Part shown: piece by piece, positions 50,410 to 59,664 of the stretch | Layout: each line of letters opens with the position of its first letter | Position numbering within the stretch: the stretch's first letter is position 1 | Source of the DNA: Entamoeba histolytica HM-1:IMSS | Taxonomy: Eukaryota > Evosea > Mastigamoebida > Endamoebidae | NCBI RefSeq assembly: GCF_000208925.1 | Contig: NW_001914912.1 | Span: forward strand, 6,079-70,078 | DNA: 64,000 bases | Reading direction: 5' to 3' | Position numbers and translations under genes: made by a program | Notes under the pieces: model-generated | Databases searched by the model: none | What the model saw: only the letters and a program-made list of their open reading frames with translations | Told to the model about the DNA's origin: nothing

Positions 50410-51162
50410 ATGAGCACTACTGTAAGTGAAGATGATAGTATCACATCACCTAAAAACATCCAATACGAGATTGATGAGGCTATTGAAAAACTAAGAACGG
50501 TTATAGATCTTTATAACAAGGCTCTTAAAGATAAAAATCGTTTCGAAGAAGTTGGTAAGAATGCAGACGATAAGATAGAATTACTTAAACGGGATTTACA
50601 AGAGTGCTTGGCAAATGAACAAAAACTTCAAAACGAATTAATTGCTGAAAAGGAGGAACATGAAAAAGCTGAAATAGAATTAAAACAAAAAACAGTCGGA
50701 AGTAAAATTCTTACTGCTCGTTGTCTTGTTTACACAAAAGATGGAATGATAGAGGATGTTGAAATGATTCCTTGGGATGATGATTTCGATGCTTCTGCAG
50801 ATGTTATTAGAAAAATTAAAAAGACACAAACAAACATAATCACTGAAAAGAAAGAAATTTCAGAAAATCTTAAAAATACTCAACCTCAATCTCAATCTAA
50901 GTTACCTCTTTCAAATGAACAGCCAACTTCATTTAATACCACTACTATCCGTCCAAAAAATTTTTCAGTTAGTCAAATTCAAAAGGACCTTGAAAAGTTT
51001 GAAAAAAGGTCTGAGGATATAATTAAAATTACACAATCACCAAATCATTTAGAAAAGAAAATCATTCACACTCAATCAAACCAAAGTTTTTGGTTTGTAG
51101 TTATTATTATATTCCTTTTGACAGTCATTTTATTTTTGATTGCATCTATTCTACTCCATTAA
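50410..51162 (+). CDS. Tail-anchored coiled-coil protein
   Basis: 250 residues. Residues about 15-95 form a coiled coil (repeated EELLKRDLQECL/NELIAEKEE-like heptads). A folded central part (SKILTARCLVYTKDG...EMIPWDDDF) follows, then a Ser/Gln-rich linker. A C-terminal hydrophobic segment (WFVVIIIFLLTVILFLIASI) leaves only a few residues beyond it. This is a tail-anchored layout, as in SNAREs or Golgi tethers. There is no SNARE signature. Location on an internal membrane is inferred. Confidence 0.6.
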   Translation: MSTTVSEDDSITSPKNIQYEIDEAIEKLRTVIDLYNKALKDKNRFEEVGKNADDKIELLKRDLQECLANEQKLQNELIAEKEEHEKAEIELKQKTVGSKILTARCLVYTKDGMIEDVEMIPWDDDFDASADVIRKIKKTQTNIITEKKEISENLKNTQPQSQSKLPLSNEQPTSFNTTTIRPKNFSVSQIQKDLEKFEKRSEDIIKITQSPNHLEKKIIHTQSNQSFWFVVIIIFLLTVILFLIASILLH

Positions 51163-51467
51163 TTTAATTTGTTTTAGTTTCTTCTTCGTATCATCAGATT
51201 GGTTATAAAAAGAAAAAAGAAAACTGATAAACAAGAAAGATAAAAAATAAATTCTTATTTAAAAATAGAACTGACAAAAAATTCATTGTGCAAAAAAAAC
51301 ACAATTAATTTTTGAAAAACAAAAATTAAAAAATTCTTTTATTTACTTTTTTATTCTTCAATTCTCATTATTTCATTTCTTTCATTAAAACTAACTTAAA
51401 TATCATTTATCTTATAAACCATTAAAATATTTCTTATTTGATTATTTAATTATGGATCATTATTCTT
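51163..51467. other. AT-rich spacer between converging genes
   Basis: About 300 bases, no gene. The last 110 bases are T-rich and follow the Igl stop codon on the reverse strand. Confidence 0.45.
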
Positions 51468-54400
51468 TTAGAACATAAATGCTAACATGACTATCATCAT
51501 CATGATGAAAATGCCTTTAGCTCCATTACACTTTCCATCTTTTAATTTCCATCCATCTTCACATGTTGTGCATTCGCCTTCTCCTGTACATTTAGTACAA
51601 TGTGGCATATGTCTTGAACATGGAATACATGATCCCCAACTAGATGTGTAATATCCTTCAACACATACACATTCTCCTCCTTTTGCTTCTAAATATTCAG
51701 CATTGCATCTCAAACAGTCTTTGGAATTACATGAATCACAAAACTCATTAACTTTAGCTTTGCATGCTTGACATTCAATTTTATTATCTTCTGTAGAAGT
51801 GCCTTCAACATATCCATATGCACAAACACATGCTCCATTCACTGGTACTTCAGCAATATGATCTTTTGTTGAACATTTAGTACATTCTTCTACTATTTTC
51901 TTCTTCTCAGAATTACATCCTGTTTCTTGTTCTTCACAATCTTTCTTTACTCCAACACATTTAGTGCATGGTGATGTGCATGGTATACATGTTCCTTTAA
52001 TCTCATCAAAATAGAATCCATCTACACATGAATTACATCCATTTCCACTAATTACCTTGTATGTATCACTCTCACATACTGTACATTCTGCGGCACTACT
52101 ACATTCACTACAATGATTGGTACATGGCTTACATTCACCATTTGACATATAATAACCTGTTTTACATCCATCACATTTACTTCCTACCTTTAATGGATCA
52201 GCACATGTTAAACAAGTGTCTTTATCTGAACATGTTGCACATTTATCATCACATTTAGCACACCCATTCTTTTCTCCTTCTTTTGGATAATAATTAGACT
52301 TAGTACATGTAGTACAATTACTATAAGGACTACGTCCACTAAAACCATCTGAACATTCTGTTGCATAGATAAATCCTGTTCTACTATCAACATTACATGA
52401 ATCAGTTTTTTTACATCCTGGATATTTTGAAAGGTCAGAGCAACTTTGACACGTTCCATTTTCAAGTTGAACTGTTCCTGTTGGACAAGCACATTCTGGT
52501 GCTTTAATATCTTTTAGCCTTTGTTCAGTGCATGTCACACATTCAACTTTCTTTGAAGTGGTATTATATTTACATGTTTTACATTTTGCAGGACATGGAC
52601 TACAATACACTCCATCTGTTGCATTTTCAATTTGATAAAATCCATCTTTACATACAGTACATGGCTTTTCTCCGGTAAGTATTAAGTTAATGTCTTCACA
52701 GGTAATACATGCTGTTGCTGAACATGCTGCACAATGTCCATATTGAGATTGTTTAGTAGAACAAAGTTGGCATTTATTATTTTCATCTTTAAAAGCATTA
52801 GGAGAACATTGCGTACAAGCACCAACCTGTGAACCAACAATATAAGCTGAGTCATCACAGTCAAGACAGGTAACAAATCCATCACTAATTTCATATTTAC
52901 CTTCCTTTTTACAATTATTATTTAGTTGTGCACAACTTTTCTTCTTATCTTCTGCATTTGGTCCTTCTTTATAACCATCATTTATGCAAGCGCATTCATT
53001 TTCTTTATTTCTTGTAGTAACACCTTGAATATTTTCATAACATTCACTACACACAACTTTACTTTTAGAACTATCATAAGAGCAACTTGAACAACTAGCT
53101 GGACACTTTTTACAGACATTATCTTTGTCAAAATAATGTGCATCACCACAAGAACATTTACCATCCTTTCCTACATGTGATCCAACTGGACATTGTGTAC
53201 AAATATTTCCATTTGCTGTTCTTTCACATGATGGAAGTTTGGTTGTTATTGAAACACAATCTGATGCTTTGTCAATTGATGTTGGAATATGTTTGTCATT
53301 ACATTCACAGTCATTTGAAACATTTCTTAATTGACCAACACAACCAATAGTAATTGTATTATCTGAAGTACCTTTAGTAACACTGAAATAATATGGTAAA
53401 TAAAGGTCTTTAAGTGGACAATAATAAGTATTATCAGATGCTTTAAATGCATTCAAATATTGTTCATATTGATCATATCCTCTCATCTTACACACTTGAT
53501 GGTTGTTACCACTAGTACCAAGGACTGATTTAGTGTCAAAATTATAGCAATGAGTTCCATTCAATGTAAGTCCATTCTCACATTTATAACAAATAGTATC
53601 ATCATCACTACATAATAAACATCCTGGAAGTTTGCATGGTCCATCAGTTGATGTTAAGTGTGAGCTTCTAAGATTTAACTTACCTGGAACTGGTGTTTTA
53701 GAAGTAAGACATTCAGTAAATGGATCTGGACAAAGTGAACATCTCTTTTTATCACCATCTTTTTCTAAATAATAGCCATTTTCACATTCTGTTCTATTAG
53801 CTGTTTTGAAACCATCATACAAATTTGGTGAACATGTTCCTGAAGTTGTTAAGAAATATCCATTATCACATTTTGTACATTTATTTTCTTCTGTTGGTGA
53901 GAATAAACGACAATGATTCTTGACACAAACTCCATCAGAAACAGTACATCTTTTATTACATGATGTGCAATGTTCAGCGTTATAAATACTACATTCGTTA
54001 CCTTCTGAAAGATTATTTGGATTATCAACAGTACATATAGTACATTTAGAATCTGTTTTACTTAAATAATAACCTTCCATACATGTCAAGCATTGATTAC
54101 CATTAATCTTTGAGCAATGCTCCGGGAACTTATTACAAGATTTCTTATCAGTACTGAGAGAATATCCATCTGCACATTGGTTACAAGAGTTTTCAACTTG
54201 TAAAATACATTTATTAATTTTATCATTCTTTTGAGTACATTTCCCACCTTGAAGAGAGTACATACCGAAACATTTATCACAAGTCTTTGAAGAAGTAGAA
54301 GAGGCTAAAAGACCAACACAATTTTCTGCATGATCTTCTGTAGTTGCATTATCACATAACTTTGAACCATCAACAGTAGTAGACATCCCAATTATACATT

Positions 54401-54773
54401 CTCCACATTTTGAATCTTTCATCAAAAGACATGACTCACAAATGTTTACATTGTTTTTGCATACACACTTATCATTTCCAGAGTGTGATGATGTATTTAC
54501 TTCTTTACCGTTAACACAATAAGTACATTTGGGGTTTGTAGAGTTTGTTTTATCATAATAAGAAAAAGCAGTTTTACACATATCTTCTTTAAGAGTACAT
54601 GTCTTATTATTTCCAGTGGTAGTAAGTTCATAACCAGTATCACAACTAGTGCATGCTCCATTTGAAACTGATGCACAATGTGGAACAGCCTCTCTTGGCT
54701 CTTTTCCGCCTATGAGCTTATCAGCAGTATAATCACCAAGTGAAATTGATATGAATAAAAGAAGAATAAACAT
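51468..54773 (-). CDS. Igl: CXXC-rich surface protein, probable Gal/GalNAc lectin intermediate subunit
   Basis: 1101 residues with a signal peptide (MFILLLFISISLGDYTADK), then a uniform series of CXXC and CX(n)C repeats over the whole length, and a C-terminal hydrophobic segment (GIFIMMMIVMLAFMF) fit for a GPI-anchor signal. No other domain is visible. Length, signal peptide, CXXC density and GPI-type tail all match the intermediate subunit (Igl) of the Entamoeba Gal/GalNAc lectin, an adhesin complex that binds host sugars; known copies are near 1100 residues. Sequence-level identity to Igl1 or Igl2 could not be run. A related CXXC-rich paralogue is the alternative. It would be on the plasma membrane. 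Confidence 0.85.
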   Translation of the reverse strand: MFILLLFISISLGDYTADKLIGGKEPREAVPHCASVSNGACTSCDTGYELTTTGNNKTCTLKEDMCKTAFSYYDKTNSTNPKCTYCVNGKEVNTSSHSGNDKCVCKNNVNICESCLLMKDSKCGECIIGMSTTVDGSKLCDNATTEDHAENCVGLLASSTSSKTCDKCFGMYSLQGGKCTQKNDKINKCILQVENSCNQCADGYSLSTDKKSCNKFPEHCSKINGNQCLTCMEGYYLSKTDSKCTICTVDNPNNLSEGNECSIYNAEHCTSCNKRCTVSDGVCVKNHCRLFSPTEENKCTKCDNGYFLTTSGTCSPNLYDGFKTANRTECENGYYLEKDGDKKRCSLCPDPFTECLTSKTPVPGKLNLRSSHLTSTDGPCKLPGCLLCSDDDTICYKCENGLTLNGTHCYNFDTKSVLGTSGNNHQVCKMRGYDQYEQYLNAFKASDNTYYCPLKDLYLPYYFSVTKGTSDNTITIGCVGQLRNVSNDCECNDKHIPTSIDKASDCVSITTKLPSCERTANGNICTQCPVGSHVGKDGKCSCGDAHYFDKDNVCKKCPASCSSCSYDSSKSKVVCSECYENIQGVTTRNKENECACINDGYKEGPNAEDKKKSCAQLNNNCKKEGKYEISDGFVTCLDCDDSAYIVGSQVGACTQCSPNAFKDENNKCQLCSTKQSQYGHCAACSATACITCEDINLILTGEKPCTVCKDGFYQIENATDGVYCSPCPAKCKTCKYNTTSKKVECVTCTEQRLKDIKAPECACPTGTVQLENGTCQSCSDLSKYPGCKKTDSCNVDSRTGFIYATECSDGFSGRSPYSNCTTCTKSNYYPKEGEKNGCAKCDDKCATCSDKDTCLTCADPLKVGSKCDGCKTGYYMSNGECKPCTNHCSECSSAAECTVCESDTYKVISGNGCNSCVDGFYFDEIKGTCIPCTSPCTKCVGVKKDCEEQETGCNSEKKKIVEECTKCSTKDHIAEVPVNGACVCAYGYVEGTSTEDNKIECQACKAKVNEFCDSCNSKDCLRCNAEYLEAKGGECVCVEGYYTSSWGSCIPCSRHMPHCTKCTGEGECTTCEDGWKLKDGKCNGAKGIFIMMMIVMLAFMF

Positions 54774-56297
54774 GAATAAAATAAACAGACGAAGATCTCT
54801 TAAAAAGGGAGAGGGTGGCTGAAGTGAAAACCAAAGTCATTGCTTAATCTTTTGTACCGTTCTTTACTTACGATTATTTTCTTTCTTATTGATTGAATTG
54901 AAACTAATGCTATTTTACCTTTTTTTTTTTAAATAATTTCATTATAGTTTTTTTTCTTTTATTAATAGTAATTAACCTAAAAGAATCTTCCTTTTCTCGT
55001 TGTGTTATTCTTATTCTTGTCTTTGTGCAGAAATGTTGTAATTTGGTTTCAATGTATTCAGACCATTCTTTTGATACTTTTGTGTACTTCTTATGAAAAA
55101 AGACAGAAATTAGTACTTGCTATGCTTGCGAAAGTCTTAATAATGTTTTATTAGAATAGAATCAATATTTTTTGAGGCATATAAAATCGAATAGTTATCC
55201 TTATTTGGTTCATAACTTTCAAATAAAGGAACAAATTCTGTTTTCTTAGATTACAAGTTTATAATATATTTATTTTTATTCTTTTTATTTTATAACTTTG
55301 AGAACTAATTTAAATTACTTAGATAATTAGATTTATTAGCCTTTGTTTTGCTTTAATAATGCTTAAGTCAATGTAATATAATATGTTCATAAACATAATA
55401 CTTTACCATGACTTTTGTGTTATCTTTTTATTTTAAAATGTGTTGATTTGTATAAAATTAATAAAAAATATAATAAATAAAATGACTCATTTAACATTGT
55501 TTTATGAATGTATTCTTTGTTGATAAATGTTTTTTTACAGTATTGTTCTATAACTATTAATATAATTTGTAGAAATGATGTTATTTAGTTGTTGTTTATA
55601 ATTAAAATATTAATTCCCTTGTTGGTGTTTATAATGTTTAAATAAATAGAAAATTTTTTCATATTCTTTCAAAGTAATTTAATATATCATTAACATTCAT
55701 TTCAATGAAACATTATTCAACTGAAATTGATTTTAACAACAATGAATGTTCAAGTGTATAGAGTAATTCTACAAAATGAATCAATTAAAAAAAAATTAAT
55801 ATAATTGCTATAAACAAATTGCAAAAGATAATGAAAAGATTTATGAAATTTAGATTTATGTTGTTATGTGAGAAAGATATATATGTGGTAATGCAAAGAT
55901 TTTGTAAGTTTATTTGGTATAAACAAAGAGGAGAATTGTATAAAAATAACGTTATAATACTACTACTTTTAGTATTAGGTATAAATGTTAAAGAAAATAA
56001 TTTTGATTGGTTTTCATTGAAAAAAAAGTGTAATAATTCAAAAGTTTTGATTTATGCAGGGATTAGTAATGAATAAAAAGAAGTTGCAATTAGAGAAAGT
56101 TAAGTATATTGTTACTCTTATTCTTTTTTAAAACATTCTCTCTATTTGTTAAAAATGTTTTAAGTACAAAATCACAATTGATTTTTGCTAGAGTTAAGTT
56201 AATTTGTATGTTTTTTTATTTTGTTTTAAATTTATTCAAAGAAGAATTTGATGAATGAAAATAAAAGAATTGACTTGTTAAATTTAATTGTAATTCA
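54774..56297. other. 1.5-kb AT-rich intergenic region
   Basis: Upstream region of the surface protein gene (left, reverse strand) and 3' side of the trypsin-fold gene (right). The open frame at 55819-56076 begins at TTG and has no family match. The first 70 bases contain a C/G-richer patch (54808-54840) near the probable transcription start of Igl. No repeat is recognised. Confidence 0.5.
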
Positions 56298-57536
56298 TTA
56301 ATATGATTGATATGAGTAATATGAACCAGCTCCAAGAATGCTTTCTTCAAGAATGCCATATTCCATCATCTCTTTTTGAATCTCTTCTTCTGTTTTTTTT
56401 TGTTCAATCCCTTGGATAATTTCATCAATGACTTCAGAACTTAATGAGTAACTAAATTCATTGTCACAACTCTGAAGCATTCCAAAAAACTTTCCATTTT
56501 CAATTAATCCACCGCCACTCATTCCATCAACAATACTACAATATGTACAATGAATAAGTTCTTTTCCTTTGAATGATGTACTACATATTTGCCCCTCTAC
56601 TTCCTTTAAATTCTCTATATTGACTGGATATCCAATGTGTTTCTTTACACCATTATTTGTTACATTATTTTTTCTTTTATTTTCTTCAATAATTTTCATC
56701 TTTGCATGAACAATAACTACAACAATATCAAAACACCATGAATAAAACAAAACACTTCCTTGAATACTTTGTTGTGTTATTGGGTTGATAATTTCTACTG
56801 GGAAATATCTGTTTTCAAATAAATGAGATGATGTAACAAAGATTGTTTTTTCTCCCCAATGTTTTATTCCGCAACAACTTCCTTCTTGTTTTCCACTTTT
56901 TATTTTATAAATTCCAATTGAATTATCAGTAGTTAACTCATCGAAATTTCCTATTGCGTTCATAACAGTATTAATATTGATAATAGTTGTTGTATTTTTT
57001 GCTGTATTTGTAAAAAGAATTAAACCAATAATTTGATTTTTACAATTCATGACGAAACATCCACTAGAATTTCGAGGTGAGTGTGGTTGAACAATACATC
57101 CAATAACTGAGTTTAAATGGTAATACCTTTCTATGACTTTTGCTTTAATTTCAATGTGTTGTAAAATAGATGACCCATTAGTAGAATCTCCATATCTTAT
57201 TATCACTTTATCACTAATCTCATTGCTTACAGTATTTTCATTCCATTCAATATCACCACACATCTGATATTCAATCATTAAATATTTCTCAAAAAGGTGT
57301 TTTTCTTCTTTGTTGATAATGCCTTCTTCTGTTTTAATAGTAATTATATTAACATCTTTACTTTGAATTTGAATCATTTCACCATTTCTCTTTATAGTTT
57401 TCATTTCAATAACATCATTCTGATGAATATTCCACCCGCATTTATTGGTTAATCCAACAATATAATTATCCATTTTTATAATAACTCCATTTGAATTAAA
57501 TTCGTTATGAACAAAACTTGCTTCTTTCCATTTCAT
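56298..57536 (-). CDS. Trypsin-fold protein of the Deg15/Tysnd1 type
   Basis: 412 residues with two trypsin-like lobes. In the second, the triad can be read: His in VTSSHLF (about 235), Asp in WCFDIVVV (about 268) and Ser in DGMSGGGL (about 339). In the first half, an NSSGCFVM stretch looks like a pseudo-active site. This tandem arrangement recalls the peroxisomal-processing protease Tysnd1/Deg15. Entamoeba is not known to have peroxisomes, and the C-terminus (SYYSYQSY) is not a PTS1 signal. So the role is open. No signal peptide, so cytosolic. The triad looks intact, and it may be an active protease. The last 45 residues are a charged helix. Confidence 0.6.
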   Translation of the reverse strand: MKWKEASFVHNEFNSNGVIIKMDNYIVGLTNKCGWNIHQNDVIEMKTIKRNGEMIQIQSKDVNIITIKTEEGIINKEEKHLFEKYLMIEYQMCGDIEWNENTVSNEISDKVIIRYGDSTNGSSILQHIEIKAKVIERYYHLNSVIGCIVQPHSPRNSSGCFVMNCKNQIIGLILFTNTAKNTTTIININTVMNAIGNFDELTTDNSIGIYKIKSGKQEGSCCGIKHWGEKTIFVTSSHLFENRYFPVEIINPITQQSIQGSVLFYSWCFDIVVVIVHAKMKIIEENKRKNNVTNNGVKKHIGYPVNIENLKEVEGQICSTSFKGKELIHCTYCSIVDGMSGGGLIENGKFFGMLQSCDNEFSYSLSSEVIDEIIQGIEQKKTEEEIQKEMMEYGILEESILGAGSYYSYQSY

Positions 57537-57808
57537 TACTCTCTTTTTAAGATATTTAATCTTTCTCTTAATAAGTTTTAATTCTAAAATAAAACATTAT
57601 CTTCACTTTCTTGCTAATTATTTTCTCACTCCAAAAATGACAATTAGACAAAACAGAACAAAACTATAACTAATGACTAGTTTTTTTTTAACAATTTCAA
57701 CACAAAAGAAATACAAATACGTGCATTATCAAAAGCTGTTATATTGGTAATTTTAATAAAATCCAAAAAGTGTTGTGTATGAGAATATTTGATTATGTTT
57801 ATAATTGT

Positions 57809-59419
57809 TTAGTCATCCCATTCATCACTGTCATCCTCAAAGTCATCATCACCGTCATCATCAGCAATATCTTCTCGTCTTTTTTGCATAGCACTTGCAA
57901 GTAAACTAGTTAAATCAACTTTCTGTGTTTTATTGAGATTAGCCATTGATGGTCTTGGAGCATTAGTATCAACCTTTTTCAATTGTGTACCTTTTTGAAT
58001 TTGGTCTAACAACGAAGGGGCAGCTGGTGCGGCTGGAGCAGCAGGAACTCCATGACTTCCTCTAGGAGGAGGTGGTGGGGGTGGAAGATCGCTTTGAGTT
58101 TCCATTGCAAGATGTGGTGGGGGTGGTGGAGCACCACGAGGTGATACACCACCTCTAGGAGGAGGGGGTGGTGGGGCACCAACACCAGACTCTTTTCTTC
58201 TTGGAGGAGTAGGTCTTGGGGCACTTCCAGATGGTCTTTGAGGTGCTGATTGAGCAGGACGAGTACCAAGACCTCTTGAAGATGGTGGTAATGGAGGAGC
58301 AACAAGATCTGATGTGCTCAAAGAAATTTCATGAATTTCAGGGGTATTGTCTTTACATTGTAGTTCACCTAAAATTTCTGGGGGAATATTTCCTGCTTCA
58401 ACTTGAGCAGTGATAATTCCAAACAACATTTGTACAGTATCAGGATCAGCTAAATCACGTCTTTTAACACCAGCGTCCTTTAAAATTTGTTTTAAATCAT
58501 CTGACATCCATTTTGTATTGATAAGAATTTGTTTTTTATTCATAATTAAGTCTTTAACTCTTCTTGGCCATACGTTTTGAGTCTTAGATAACTTTTTAAT
58601 TTTAGGAGTATTTTTTTCTAAGAACATAGCATTCAAAGAAGAAGAATTTTGTTCATCTTCCAGAAAAACGAACATACCAGTAATTAATTGGCAATACATC
58701 TCACACATTAAATTTGTTGTTTCAGTGAGTCCTTTAACAATTCCTTTTTGAACAGTTTTTTCAGCTTCATTAATATTTTCCATCAATGTTTTTAAATTAT
58801 CACCTTTTTTTAAATTTTTAGCTCGTTTTGTAGCTTTTTCTTTTGCATCTTCATTTTTCTTTCTATCATTTTTAACAGTTTCCTTTGTGTCTTTAATTTT
58901 CTTTGGCATTTCACAAACTTCTCCACGATATATTCTAATAGTGTTATCAACAAAAATTTTATTAGATTGAGTTAATGTGTTAGCTTGTGTTTCTAACATT
59001 CCAGCCACACTTTGAAGTGCTGTATTAATTAATGTACATCCATCCATAGTTACTGACATTCCTTTTAATTGATTAGCAATACCAATAGCACATGAAGCGA
59101 GAGTAGTTTGAGCCTTTGAATAAGCCTCACAACTTTCAATAAGTTGTTTATATGTTGGGAGGATTGTAGAAAGATGCTTTAATATGAGAATTAATTTAAG
59201 TAAAAACAGAGACATAATTTAAAATGAAAGAATAATAATATTGATAATCTAGAAATAGAACAAAGGAAAAAAAGTTGAGTTGTATATATAAATAAGAAAA
59301 GAACAAACGGTAAGCATAGTAGATGTTAGTTCATCCATTTCTTTAAGTTCAGATGATGACTTTATAGTAAAATCTTCTTGAGTAGAATTTACTGTAGGAT
59401 TATTCTGATTTTCTGTCAT
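57809..59419 (-). CDS. BAR/GBD/polyproline/WH2-CA Arp2/3 activator (WAML-like)
   Basis: Exon 1 is 59309-59419 and exon 2 57809-59176, with a 132-bp intron; the product has 492 residues. Order: a helical BAR or I-BAR-like region (about 28-230) with TYKQLIESCEAYSKAQ, a GBD-like autoinhibitory helix (LKQILKDAGVKRRDLADPDT, about 267-300) that reads like the WASP segment after CRIB, a polyproline region (about 335-425) for profilin and SH3 partners, a WH2 motif LLDQIQKGTQLKKV, and a central-acidic end with a Trp (DDSDEWDD). VCA regions activate Arp2/3. No WH1 domain is seen. The order matches the proposed WAML (WASP and MIM-like) group. The first-exon joint uses an AAG acceptor and is less certain. 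Without it the product starts at the ATG at 59215. Confidence 0.72.
59177..59308 (-). other. Proposed intron in the BAR-WASP gene
   Basis: 132 bp, donor GTTTGT, acceptor ATTAAAG. A nearer TTTCTAG acceptor (60 bp) leads to a stop in the required frame, so the AAG site is preferred. The joined heptads read through. Confidence 0.45.
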
Positions 59420-59630
59420 GTAAATGAATTTTAAGATTTTCACTAATAAATGAACTTTTTGTTTCAATAGCATTTTTGTTAATTCCAATTTTCATCGTTT
59501 TTTTTCCTTCCACAAAAAAATAACTCCATTAGAACAATTGTCTTTATAATAATTACTTTTCATTTCATAATAATCCCCAATCTTTAAAATAATCAATTTG
59601 AGATTGAAAAAAGAAAATTTAATAAAATCT

Positions 59631-59635
59631 GAACT
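59631..59635 (+). promoter_or_regulatory. GAAC-type element of the Vps39-like gene
   Basis: TGAACTGATAA with GAACT 30-34 bases before the ATG at 59665. The same GAACTGATAA string occurs before the 14-3-3 start (25656). Confidence 0.45.
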
Positions 59636-59664
59636 GATAATTAAAGAAATAAATAGAAATAAAA

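Noticed and set aside
55819..56076. 85-residue frame between Igl and the trypsin-fold gene
   Set aside because: TTG start, no domain, and composition like the spacer around it.
59249..59308. 60-bp intron with GTTTGT...TTTCTAG in the BAR-WASP gene
   Set aside because: Splice sites look better than those chosen, but the frame then meets a stop within ten codons before the BAR region.
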